DNA of 64,000 nucleotides, taken from assembly GCA_017642855.1 (NCBI GenBank), contig JAEPOO010000001.1:1335072-1399071 (forward strand), read 5' to 3'. Positions 33,028 to 41,323 of the stretch are shown here, in pieces; the stretch's first letter is position 1; every line of letters begins with the position of its first letter. A model generated the notes under the pieces. That model had not been told where the DNA came from, did not search any database, and saw only the letters and a list, made by a program, of their open reading frames with translations. This stretch comes from Pseudomonadales bacterium. GTDB lineage: Bacteria; Pseudomonadota; Gammaproteobacteria; Pseudomonadales; Azotimanducaceae. Position numbers and translations under genes: made by a program.

Positions 33028-33075
33028 CAACAATATGTTGTGTTTGCGAAGTCCATACGGCACAATATCTGGCCG
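33028..33075 (+). promoter_or_regulatory. Pair of NrdR boxes
   Basis: Box 1 (33028-33043) reads CAACAATATGTTGTGT and box 2 (33060-33075) reads GCACAATATCTGGCCG. Both contain the CAATAT core of the NrdR box (consensus acaCwATATcTwGtgt). They are 32 bases apart, i.e. three helical turns, the arrangement known for NrdR-controlled ribonucleotide reductase promoters. A weak promoter, TTGCGA (33044-33049) and TATCTG (33066-33071), lies between and into box 2, so binding would block it. Confidence 0.85.
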
Positions 33076-33128
33076 TTGTCTCTGAAAAACACCCCGGGAG
33101 AAAACGGGGTAAAGGGCGTTAAAAAGCT

Positions 33129-33204
33129 GTGTAAAAAGCTGTGAATAAGCTGTAGAAAACGCCCCTGAAAAGCTGTCCGGACCCTGTCAGAAAACTGTGA
33201 ATAG
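33129..33204 (-). promoter_or_regulatory. DnaA-box-like cluster
   Basis: TGTGAATAA (33140-33148) is a perfect match to the reverse complement of the DnaA box TTATNCACA. TGTGTAAAA (33129-33137, 11 bases upstream) and TGTGAATAG (33196-33204) match 8 of 9. DnaA control of ribonucleotide reductase genes is known for E. coli nrdAB; that it applies here is inference. Confidence 0.42.
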
Positions 33205-33364
33205 TTTGTGTACCAATCCCGGATTAGCCCGCAGAGGCAAGGCAACACGATGGATACCGGGGGGATGCACGATCAAGGCGTTCTGCCCCCTAAAGAAATA
33301 GACGCATAAGAACAATAACGATAACTCTGGTGTGCGTTTTGACGCACTGAATTAAAGGAGACTC

Positions 33365-35527
33365 ATGGACTCAACGGCGAAGAAACCGGATCTGACTGCT
33401 ATCCCCTCGAACGTAGGCGAAATCGACTTTCAGGAAACCTCCCTCGATATCTGGGAGAACAAGTACTGCCTCAAGAGCAAAAAGGGAAACATGGTCGACC
33501 AGGATATGGACGCGACCTATCAAAGAGTGGCCCAGGCTCTGGCAGAAGTTGAAGAGGCAGATCAGCAGAAAGAATGGTATGACAAGTTTCTGTGGGCGCT
33601 TCGCCAAGGTGTTATTCCCGCGGGACGCATTATCTCCAATGCCGGAGCCCAGGAGCATAAGCCGGCAACTTCTACGATCAACTGTACGGTTTCAGGCATC
33701 ATCCATGACTCCATGGAAGACATTCTGCAGAAGAATGTCGAAGCAGGCCTCACGTTAAAGGCGGGCTGCGGTATCGGTTATGAGTTTTCTACCCTTCGGC
33801 CAAAGGGGGCCTATGTATCAGGCGCCGGGGCGTATACATCTGGCCCCCTTTCTTTCATGGATATCTATGACAAGACGTGTTTCACCGTGTCATCTGCCGG
33901 TGGCAGACGCGGTGCTCAGATGGCGACGTTTGAAGTCGGTCATCCAGACGTGATGGAATTCATCAAGGCCAAGCGAGAAGACGGTCGACTGCGTCAATTC
34001 AATCTGTCGCTGTTGATCACCAAGGAGTTTATGGAAGCGGTTATCGCCGATAACGACTGGCCACTTTCCTTCCCTATTACTGAGGCGGAGATCGAAACCG
34101 ACGAGCTTAACCTGGAAGATGCGGAACAGATTCTGTGGCGCGACTTCCCCATCAAAAACAAGTACGTCACCAATGATGAAGGGCTGGTTGCCTGCCGAAT
34201 CTCCAAGGTCATCAAAGCACGCCGCCTCTGGGATCTGATCATGGCATCGACCTATGACTTCGCTGAGCCTGGATTCATCCTGATCGACAAGGTCAACGAG
34301 ATGAACAACAACTGGTTCTGCGAGGACATCCGCGCGACGAACCCTTGCGGTGAACAGCCTCTACCCCCTTACGGCAGCTGCCTGCTCGGCTCTGTGAACC
34401 TGTGCCGGTTTGTACAGAAGCCGTTCACGAGCGAAGCCACTTTCGACTGGGACACCTTCAGCAAAGCGGTTTCTATCTTTACCCGTATGCTAGACAACGT
34501 GGTTGAAATTAATGGTCTTCCTCTGCCAGAGCAGCAGAATGAAATTGAACGCAAGCGTCGCCATGGCATGGGTTATCTCGGTCTTGGCTCAACCATCACC
34601 ATGATGGGCATGAGCTATGGCGACGAAAAGTCTGTTGCCTTTACCGAAGAAGTCACCAAGCAGCTGGCGCTTGTCGGCTGGAAGACGGGTCTTGAACTCG
34701 CGAAAGAAAAAGGCCCTGCCGACATCATGAACGAAGAATTCGAGGTAACCGGCGAGATGCTGCGCATTCGTCCTGAAATGAAGGAAGACGGTTACCAGGT
34801 CGGCGACAAGGTCAAAGGTAAGGTATTACACGCGAAATACTCACGCTACATGCAGCGCGTGGCAGAAGTTGACCCACATCTTGTGGATCAGCTGGCAGAA
34901 ACCGGCTGTCGCTTCACACACCACAGCTCTATAGCACCAACAGGCACCATCAGCCTGTCCTTGGCCAACAACGCCAGTAACGGCATCGAACCAAGCTTTG
35001 CCCACCACTACTCTCGTAACGTCATTCGCGAAGGCAAAAAGAGTAAAGAAAAGGTCGATGTTTATTCCTTCGAACTGCTCGCCTATCGCGCTATGGTAAA
35101 TCCGGAAGCTGAACCGTTTACAGACGATGAAACCAAGAAACTGCCGGACTATTTCATCACGGCGGACGACATCACCCCAATCCAGCACGTAGACATCCAG
35201 GCAGCCTCACAGAAGTGGATCGATTCATCGATTTCCAAGACAGCCAACGTGCCAACGGAGTACCCCTTCGAAGACTTCAAAGATATTTACAAATACGCTT
35301 ACGAACAGGGCTTGAAGGGTTGTACAACCTTCCGTTTTAACCCTGAAGCATTCCAGGGTGTACTAGTGAAAGAAGAGGATCTGGAAAACACGACTTACCA
35401 GTTCGAACTGGAAGACGGTCAGATCATTGAAGTCAAAGGTAATGAAGAGATTGAGTACGACGGCGAGTTGCACACCGCTGCGAATCTCTTTGATGCAATG
35501 AAGGAAGGCTACTATGGCAAGTTCTGA
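33365..35527 (+). CDS. nrdJ: Adenosylcobalamin-dependent (class II) ribonucleotide reductase, large part NrdJa
   Basis: Catalytic part of a split class II ribonucleotide reductase, reducing ribonucleotides to deoxyribonucleotides with adenosylcobalamin. In the 720-residue protein, Cys107 (STINCTVSG) and Cys339 (GSCLLGSVN) are the redox pair, and Asn326-Cys328-Glu330 (NPCGEQ) form the active site. The C-terminal redox tail usually found on NrdJ is missing and is encoded by the next gene, as in Pseudomonas NrdJa/NrdJb. AAAGGAGA precedes the ATG. The promoter carries NrdR boxes. Confidence 0.95.
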   Translation: MDSTAKKPDLTAIPSNVGEIDFQETSLDIWENKYCLKSKKGNMVDQDMDATYQRVAQALAEVEEADQQKEWYDKFLWALRQGVIPAGRIISNAGAQEHKPATSTINCTVSGIIHDSMEDILQKNVEAGLTLKAGCGIGYEFSTLRPKGAYVSGAGAYTSGPLSFMDIYDKTCFTVSSAGGRRGAQMATFEVGHPDVMEFIKAKREDGRLRQFNLSLLITKEFMEAVIADNDWPLSFPITEAEIETDELNLEDAEQILWRDFPIKNKYVTNDEGLVACRISKVIKARRLWDLIMASTYDFAEPGFILIDKVNEMNNNWFCEDIRATNPCGEQPLPPYGSCLLGSVNLCRFVQKPFTSEATFDWDTFSKAVSIFTRMLDNVVEINGLPLPEQQNEIERKRRHGMGYLGLGSTITMMGMSYGDEKSVAFTEEVTKQLALVGWKTGLELAKEKGPADIMNEEFEVTGEMLRIRPEMKEDGYQVGDKVKGKVLHAKYSRYMQRVAEVDPHLVDQLAETGCRFTHHSSIAPTGTISLSLANNASNGIEPSFAHHYSRNVIREGKKSKEKVDVYSFELLAYRAMVNPEAEPFTDDETKKLPDYFITADDITPIQHVDIQAASQKWIDSSISKTANVPTEYPFEDFKDIYKYAYEQGLKGCTTFRFNPEAFQGVLVKEEDLENTTYQFELEDGQIIEVKGNEEIEYDGELHTAANLFDAMKEGYYGKF

Positions 35528-36245
35528 GGTGGCTGCGAAAAAGACGGAAACAAAAATGGCAATCAAGATAGACAATAAAATTGTCGGCTACTCCCTCAAG
35601 AAAGATGACGCAGAGGTAGAACAGCCGAAGAAGCCCGAAAAAGACGTGATGCATGAGGATATCGCTCGTCCTGACGAACTCAAGGGTTACACCTACAAGA
35701 TCAAGACACCGCTGTCCGATCATGCGATGTACATCACCATCAACAACCTGGTGTTGAATCAGGGTACAGAGCACGAACAGGAATATCCGTTCGAAGTGTT
35801 CATCAACTCCAAAAACATGGAACAGTTCCAGTGGATCCTGGCGCTGACGCGAGTTATCTCCGCGGTATTCCGTAAAGGTGGTGATGCGGTGTTCCTCGCA
35901 GAAGAGTTGAAGCAGGTCTTCGACCCTCAGGGCGGTTACTTCAAGAAAGGTGGTCGTTTTATGCCTTCACTGGTCGCTGAGATCGGTGAAGTGCTCGAGA
36001 CCCACATGAAGAAGATAGGCTTGATCAAAGACGAAGAACTCAGCGAGGCACACAAAGCGCTGATTGCTGAAAAGCGAGCCGCTCTTGAAAGCGCTAATGC
36101 TGACAACGCCGACCCGGGTGTTTCAGAAAGCGCAGCGGAATATCCACCTGGTGCGCAGCTGTGTAACAAGTGTAATGCCACCGCCGTTGTCATGTTGGAC
36201 GGTTGTATGACCTGCTTGAGCTGCGGCGACAGTAAGTGCGGCTAA
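35514..36245 (+). CDS. nrdJb: Class II ribonucleotide reductase C-terminal subunit NrdJb
   Basis: A 243-residue protein that supplies the C-terminal part of the split class II reductase. The end is a Cys-rich zinc-ribbon-like tail with Cys217, Cys220, Cys231, Cys234, Cys237 and a final Cys242 (CLSCGDSKCG), the expected shuttle that re-reduces the active-site disulfide. It overlaps nrdJa by 14 bases in another frame, with GGAAGG upstream of its ATG. The middle (FEVFINSKNMEQFQWILALTR) is the usual conserved core. Confidence 0.9.
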   Translation: MASSEVAAKKTETKMAIKIDNKIVGYSLKKDDAEVEQPKKPEKDVMHEDIARPDELKGYTYKIKTPLSDHAMYITINNLVLNQGTEHEQEYPFEVFINSKNMEQFQWILALTRVISAVFRKGGDAVFLAEELKQVFDPQGGYFKKGGRFMPSLVAEIGEVLETHMKKIGLIKDEELSEAHKALIAEKRAALESANADNADPGVSESAAEYPPGAQLCNKCNATAVVMLDGCMTCLSCGDSKCG

Positions 36246-36262
36246 CCACCGGAGCGACTTAA

Positions 36263-37117
36263 ATGCAGGAATACCTGGATCAGCTCCAGTACATACTGGA
36301 CAACGGCACCGTTCGTGGTGACAGAACGGGCGTTGGCACCACCAGCGTGTTTGGTCTCAATGCCCGCTACAACATGGCCGATGGTTTTCCTGCAGTTACC
36401 ACCAAGAAGCTCGCCTGGAAAGTGATGTCCTCCGAGTTGATCTGGTTTATCTCAGGATCAACCAACATCAATGACCTCAAAGCCGTTTACGCGCACAACA
36501 AGATTTGGGACGCGAACTACGAAGACTACACGAAACGTCTTGGCCTGGAAGTCTCCGACGGCGACTGTCTGAACGGAGAAATGGGCAGAGTTTATGGCTC
36601 CCAGTGGCGAGCCTGGCAAACCACTGACGGTCGCCAGGTTGATCAGCTCCAGGAAGCAATAGATCTCATCAAAGACAATCCCGAAAGTCGAAGGATCATC
36701 GTGAACGCCTGGAATCCGGGAGAAGCTTCGCCAGACCAGGTGGCACTACCGCCCTGTCACAGCTTCTTCCAGTTCTATGTAGCGGATAACAAACTGTCAC
36801 TCCAGATGTACCAGCGCTCTGCTGACATGTTCCTGGGTGTACCCTTCAACATTGCCTCTTACTCACTGTTACTTCACATGGTGGCCAAAGTTACCGGCAC
36901 GGTAGCCCACGAATTTGTTCATACCATCGGTGATGCACATATCTATCTGGATGCCGTTGATCAGGTGAAGGAGCAGATATCGAGGGAACCCCTGTCGCTA
37001 CCTGAACTCCACATCGAAGACCGCGGCCAGCAAACCATCGATGACTTCGTCATGGAGGATTTTAAGCTGGTGAACTACCAGTGCCATGATGCGATCAAAG
37101 CCAAAATGGCGGTGTAA
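36263..37117 (+). CDS. thyA: Thymidylate synthase
   Basis: Makes dTMP from dUMP with methylene-tetrahydrofolate. The 284-residue sequence is a clear ThyA: DRTGVGTTSVFG, the catalytic Cys165 in LPPCHSFFQFYV, SRRIIVNAWNP, LQMYQRSADMFLGVPFNIASY and GDAHIYLDAVDQV. About 20 residues longer than E. coli ThyA, in the usual variable insert before GRVYGSQWR. Located 17 bases after nrdJb, and it overlaps the deaminase start by one base (TAATG). The operon joins two steps of dNTP supply. Confidence 0.97.
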   Translation: MQEYLDQLQYILDNGTVRGDRTGVGTTSVFGLNARYNMADGFPAVTTKKLAWKVMSSELIWFISGSTNINDLKAVYAHNKIWDANYEDYTKRLGLEVSDGDCLNGEMGRVYGSQWRAWQTTDGRQVDQLQEAIDLIKDNPESRRIIVNAWNPGEASPDQVALPPCHSFFQFYVADNKLSLQMYQRSADMFLGVPFNIASYSLLLHMVAKVTGTVAHEFVHTIGDAHIYLDAVDQVKEQISREPLSLPELHIEDRGQQTIDDFVMEDFKLVNYQCHDAIKAKMAV

Positions 37118-38166
37118 TGGGCGGCAATACGCTCTCCGCACCTGATTTCAAAACCTGCCTACAAGAGCTCCCCAAAGTCGAGCTACATAACCACCTTGAA
37201 GGTGGGGCGATGTTTCCGGATCTCGCCCTGAAGTTCGCACAAAGAAACGGACTGACACTCCCCTTCACCGATCAGGAAACTGCGTCGGCGTACTACCAGT
37301 TCGACAGTCTCGATCAGTTTATCGACATACTTCGCACGACGGTTTCGACCCTGAACACCGCCGAAGATTATGCTGACGCTGTCGAGCGCCACGGCATTGA
37401 GGCCAAACGTCAGAACATCCGCTACCACGAGACATTCGTCACCTATGGTCTGGTGGCTTCACGCGGCGTGCCATGGGAGGCGGTTGTCGAGGGCCTTGCA
37501 GAAGGAAAAAGACGAAACCGCGACCAGCATGGCGTAGAGACCGCATTTATCGTCGACCTTGATCGGACGCTGCCTGAAGACATGGCGCTGGAACACGTCA
37601 AACTGGCTGTCAGCGCAAGGAGCACCGTTGATATTGTCGGCATGGGTCTCGACTGCCAGGAAAGCGGTTGGCCTGCTGGTCGTCTCAAGTCATGTTTTCA
37701 GCTGGCGAAAAGCGAAGGCTTCAGGTTAACCGCGCATGCAGGCGAAGACGGCGGCGCCGAAAGCATCTGGGATGCGCTCAACAATTGTGGCGTCGAAAGA
37801 ATCGATCATGGGGTCCAGGCGGTAGAAGATGAGGAGCTTTTGAAGCTCCTCGCTGATCGCGAAATTTTGCTGACCGTCTGTCCCGTCAGCAACCTTCGGC
37901 TCTGCGTGTTCCCGTCAATGAGGGCACACTCTTTGCCAAAACTGGTGGAGGCAGAGATTCCGGTCTGCCTCAATTCCGATGATCCACCCATGTTCAACTC
38001 AGATCTGGTTAACGAAGCTGAAGTTGTTTATGAGACCTTCGAGTTCAGTCAGCAGCAAATCGTTGGCTTCCTGAGAAACGCGATCGAACACTCTTTCCAG
38101 CGGACCGATCACAAGTCGGCACTGCTTTCAGAATTTGATCAGATCAGGGACAAGTATTTCGATTGA
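37117..38166 (+). CDS. Adenosine/adenine deaminase family protein
   Basis: Metal-dependent amidohydrolase of 349 residues in the adenosine deaminase family. Zinc ligands appear as HNH at residues 24-26 (ELHNHLEGG), His in LTAHAGEDGG, and Asp in LNSDDPPMF, with RIDHGVQ. The segments CPVSNLRLCVF and SDDPPMF are closer to adenine-deaminase-type members than to E. coli Add, so the substrate (adenosine, adenine or another aminopurine) is open. Overlaps thyA by one base and the next gene as TTGA. Confidence 0.88.
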   Translation: MGGNTLSAPDFKTCLQELPKVELHNHLEGGAMFPDLALKFAQRNGLTLPFTDQETASAYYQFDSLDQFIDILRTTVSTLNTAEDYADAVERHGIEAKRQNIRYHETFVTYGLVASRGVPWEAVVEGLAEGKRRNRDQHGVETAFIVDLDRTLPEDMALEHVKLAVSARSTVDIVGMGLDCQESGWPAGRLKSCFQLAKSEGFRLTAHAGEDGGAESIWDALNNCGVERIDHGVQAVEDEELLKLLADREILLTVCPVSNLRLCVFPSMRAHSLPKLVEAEIPVCLNSDDPPMFNSDLVNEAEVVYETFEFSQQQIVGFLRNAIEHSFQRTDHKSALLSEFDQIRDKYFD

Positions 38167-38840
38167 ATGTCTCTGATCGATATTCGGAAACTAAGTACCA
38201 CATACTTCTCGGTATCTATGTCGGTGCCTGGGGGATCGTTCCCGGTCTGACACCGAAACTCATTCCACTGAATCTCGATTGGACCGGTATAGGCATTCTT
38301 GCCTTCAGTTTTGGTGCGTTTATGCACGCAATCACCTTTCCCTGCACTGATACCGTCGCCGAGGTTTGGGGGTCTGCTCGTGCTCGCCTGATGGTCTACC
38401 TGGGTTCCTCCATGTATGGTGTCGCCATCCTCTTCTACATGGTTGGCACGCGGCTTCCAGCAGCGCCGGGCTGGGAATTGAATGACGCTTACGTTGCTAT
38501 TTTTTCGCTCGCAGAGCGGATGATTATCGCTTCTGTATGCGCAACCGTTGTCGCCCAATTGCTGGATATCTATGTTTTCGAAAAGATCAAAAGAGCAACC
38601 GGCGAGAAATGGCTGTGGCTTAGAAACAATGGCTCAACGGCCATATCACAGTTCGTAGACACAGCAATCTTTTACTCAATTGCGTTCTACGGTGTCATTC
38701 CAAACGATCAACTCCCCCTACTTGTGTTCGGCACCTATTTAGTAAAACTGGTGATCACCGTTGTCGATACGCCAATCGTCTATCTCCTTGTGCGGTGGAT
38801 CACAGATGAGTGGTCGTCAAAAGGTGACCTCAAAAGATAG
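38163..38840 (+). CDS. yhhQ: YhhQ/VUT-type queuosine precursor transporter
   Basis: A 225-residue integral membrane protein of the VUT-1 (DUF165) family, with about six helices. Known members (YhhQ) import queuine precursors preQ0/preQ1. Typical segments are LGIYVGAWGIVPGLTPK, CTDTVAEVWG and NNGSTAISQFVDTAIFYSIAFYGV. No ATG or GTG suits; TTG 38163 overlaps the previous stop as TTGA. It ends four bases before the convergent MarR gene. A glycosyltransferase acting on queuosine in other organisms is present at 59378. Confidence 0.88.
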   Translation: MNVSDRYSETKYHILLGIYVGAWGIVPGLTPKLIPLNLDWTGIGILAFSFGAFMHAITFPCTDTVAEVWGSARARLMVYLGSSMYGVAILFYMVGTRLPAAPGWELNDAYVAIFSLAERMIIASVCATVVAQLLDIYVFEKIKRATGEKWLWLRNNGSTAISQFVDTAIFYSIAFYGVIPNDQLPLLVFGTYLVKLVITVVDTPIVYLLVRWITDEWSSKGDLKR

Positions 38841-38844
38841 CGCC

Positions 38845-39354
38845 TTACTGACCTTTCTCCGTAGAGCCCGGCTCCACAGCTGCGTGAGAATGAAGATCAC
38901 CGACATCCAAAACCGGAGATGCATCCAGCTCTTCCGCATCCATCATATAGGCAATGTGTTGAAGCCCGGCAATCAGACTGCTGCGTTGCCAATCAGGCAG
39001 CTTTCTGAATTCTCGCAAAAAACCTGCCTGTAAGAGTTCCGGCGCGTCTTCCAATCGAGCGTTGCCCTTGTCAGTGAGGGTGATGCTGACTTGTCGCTTG
39101 TCCTGCAGGTTTTTGTGACGTTCCACCAGCTCACGTTTGACCAGGCGATCAAGAAGACTGGTTACGGTTGCCTGGGACAACACCACTTCCCTTGCGATAG
39201 CACTGGGTGATGGGTTACCCAACTTATGAATCGCATCCATGACCAGCAACTGGGATGTGGTCAGCCCGGTTTGTTTTTCCAGCTTCTTAGATTGCAGGTC
39301 AATCGCCCGAGTTATTCTGCGAAGCGAAACTAAAACATCATCGTAATCACGCAT
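38845..39354 (-). CDS. MarR family transcriptional regulator
   Basis: A 169-residue winged-helix regulator. The recognition region is SPSAIAREVVLSQATVTSLLDRLVKR and the wing follows with QDKRQVSITLTDKG. The N-terminus (LRRITRAIDLQSKKLEKQTGLTTSQLLVMDAI) resembles the osmolyte-control MarR subgroup (EctR/CosR type), an impression by eye only. It is the third gene of a unit with the TonB receptor and TPR-sulfotransferase, whose promoter is shared with the divergent BCCT transporter gene. It may control that region. Confidence 0.9.
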   Translation of the reverse strand: MRDYDDVLVSLRRITRAIDLQSKKLEKQTGLTTSQLLVMDAIHKLGNPSPSAIAREVVLSQATVTSLLDRLVKRELVERHKNLQDKRQVSITLTDKGNARLEDAPELLQAGFLREFRKLPDWQRSSLIAGLQHIAYMMDAEELDASPVLDVGDLHSHAAVEPGSTEKGQ

Positions 39355-39367
39355 CCGTATGACTCAT

Positions 39368-41323
39368 TCAAGGCACTCCTAACGCCATCTTAAGAGGTGT
39401 CAGGTGTTGCTCATAGTTTCTCCATTGCTCCAACGCATCCGAGAAGATAGGTTGGCGCACTTGTTCTGAACTCGGTGTACGAACTGCCCTTTCCGTTTCG
39501 TAGTATCGCAGACACTGCTCTTCAAAAGGCAGCCCACAGTACTCAAGGATCCTTCGGACTTCTGATTCCAGATCCGCAACCACCGCTTCATGTTGAACCG
39601 TAATTATCTCTCCGGGCAATACTTCGTGCCAGTGATTCATCAGATCGACATAGTCCAGATAATATCGCCCTACGTCCTCGAGTGAGTAGGTGAACTCCTG
39701 ACCTTCCGCAAAGAGCTGCTTAAAACCACTGAAACAACATGCCATCGGATCTCGTCGAGCATCAATGATCTTCGCGTTAGGAAGAATGAGCTTTATAAGA
39801 CCAATATGGCGAAAGTTATTGGGCATCTTATCGATAAACATCGGAGCGCCCTGACGATGCACCCTGGTATCACGTATGTACCTTTCTCCTAGCGAGCGTA
39901 ACTGCTCGGAAGATTGATCTAGAAGCACACCTGGATATTCACTCACTGAAGATATTTTGTCGCCATGGCGGAGCTCATGAGCTATTGAAAGAATGTTGGG
40001 AAGCTCCAGTGTTCCATCGACCTGAGAATGAGAAGCGAGGATCTGCTCGAGCAGAGTCGATCCCGCTCGAGGTAATCCCAGGATAAATATGGGATCGCGG
40101 CTTGGGTCTCCCACCGCAGACCTGGACTTGAACAGGTCAGCTGTGCAGACCGTCTTCTGAGATGCCATCTCTTCACTCATCTGCTCTGCGGAATATCTGG
40201 ACTGAATTTTCTTAAGACGATTACCTTCTGCGTAGTGTGTAAAAGAAGCATCAAAATTTTGACGATCTTCAAAAGCCTTACCAAGCGCGAAAGACAAATA
40301 GATCCGGTCCATATGCGAAAGATTCGAGTTTCCGGCCTGCTCCTCCATTTGTGCCACCTGGTGATCTGGAAACTGATACGTTTTCAAATTCGCCAGTGAG
40401 TAATAGGCTTCGCCATGCCCCGGATGATTCTTAACAGCCTGCGTATAGGCTTCAACCGCTGCGTCAAATCCACCAGTTGTCTTTAACGCGTGTCCTTTTG
40501 AGGTCAGGGTGAAGGGGTCACCTGGCGCCTGTTTCAATACATCATCGAACTCTGCGATCGCGGTATCGTAATCCCCGCATTGCATGCACTCAATCGCGTG
40601 AATCGATCGAAACTGAAGGTTCTCTGGATGTTGTTCCAATAGCAGCCGCGCTTGCGCCCTTGCGGCCTGGAACTGCTGCTTCTTCCTCAGCAATCCCACA
40701 TAATCTTTTCTGACTCTGGCATTACTAGGCTCAAACGCCAGAGCACTTTCGAGCAGGAAATCTGCATCATCCAACACGCCGAGCCGCGAACCGATGTCCG
40801 CAAGTAAACGCATGCCTTCTACGTGGTCCGGCACCCTTTGCAGAAACTTGCGGCAATAGTCTTCGGCTTTGAGTAATTTGCCCTGAGATACCAGATCTAC
40901 CACCGCGAGCAGTACTGGTGGTAGCTGCTGCAGATAATCAATTTCACCTTCTACGAACGCCACCTGCTGTGCTCGTCCGAGAGATTGAAGAATTGATAAT
41001 TGGGCACGCCAGCTCACGACAAGCGCAGGATTAAAGTGACACGCTCTTGAAAAGGCACGTAATGCATCATCGGGCTTATTCAGCGCGAGATAGACGTGTC
41101 CTTCTTCCTGGTACGCACGACCAAACTCGGGGTTAGTGCGCTTCAGTTCTCGCAGTCTGGCCAACGCGTCATCGAATTGATGGAGATAACGATGACACAC
41201 CGCCGTCATATATTGGAGATCAACGTCTCCGGGCTGCCCTAGCAGAGCAGCCCGGCTTTGTTGGAGGGCTTCTTCAAATTTGCCCGCAGCGATAAGCTGC
41301 TGCAGCTGCTCGCTAGAAGTCAT
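39368..41323 (-). CDS. TPR-repeat sulfotransferase
   Basis: A 651-residue protein with tetratricopeptide repeats over about residues 1-370 (for example NPEFGRAYQEEGHVYLALN, HGEAYYSLANLK) and a sulfotransferase domain over about 405-640. The phosphosulfate-binding loop LPRAGSTLLEQ lies near residue 415 and the 3'-phosphate motif ARRDPMACCFSGF follows. It would transfer sulfate from PAPS to an unknown acceptor. It overlaps the TonB receptor gene by 11 bases. No signal peptide. Such fusions are often beside TonB receptors in marine bacteria. Confidence 0.9.
   Translation of the reverse strand: MTSSEQLQQLIAAGKFEEALQQSRAALLGQPGDVDLQYMTAVCHRYLHQFDDALARLRELKRTNPEFGRAYQEEGHVYLALNKPDDALRAFSRACHFNPALVVSWRAQLSILQSLGRAQQVAFVEGEIDYLQQLPPVLLAVVDLVSQGKLLKAEDYCRKFLQRVPDHVEGMRLLADIGSRLGVLDDADFLLESALAFEPSNARVRKDYVGLLRKKQQFQAARAQARLLLEQHPENLQFRSIHAIECMQCGDYDTAIAEFDDVLKQAPGDPFTLTSKGHALKTTGGFDAAVEAYTQAVKNHPGHGEAYYSLANLKTYQFPDHQVAQMEEQAGNSNLSHMDRIYLSFALGKAFEDRQNFDASFTHYAEGNRLKKIQSRYSAEQMSEEMASQKTVCTADLFKSRSAVGDPSRDPIFILGLPRAGSTLLEQILASHSQVDGTLELPNILSIAHELRHGDKISSVSEYPGVLLDQSSEQLRSLGERYIRDTRVHRQGAPMFIDKMPNNFRHIGLIKLILPNAKIIDARRDPMACCFSGFKQLFAEGQEFTYSLEDVGRYYLDYVDLMNHWHEVLPGEIITVQHEAVVADLESEVRRILEYCGLPFEEQCLRYYETERAVRTPSSEQVRQPIFSDALEQWRNYEQHLTPLKMALGVP

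Larger units (their letters stand above)
32856..33364. other. Long control region upstream of nrdJ
   Basis: Holds the NrdR boxes and DnaA-like boxes listed separately, a hairpin ACCCCG (33091-33096)/CGGGGT (33105-33110), a 12-base-periodic run of AAGCTGTG-type elements from 33121 to about 33156, and the duplicated TTTTTCCATT near 32990-33010. The stretch from about 33205 to 33340 shows nothing else I can name. Confidence 0.6.

Noticed and set aside
33215..33260. Cobalamin riboswitch before the B12-dependent nrdJ
   Set aside because: The stretch AGCCCGCAGAGGC has a vague likeness to the B12 box, but key positions differ and no flanking helices are seen. Such riboswitches usually control B12-independent counterparts.
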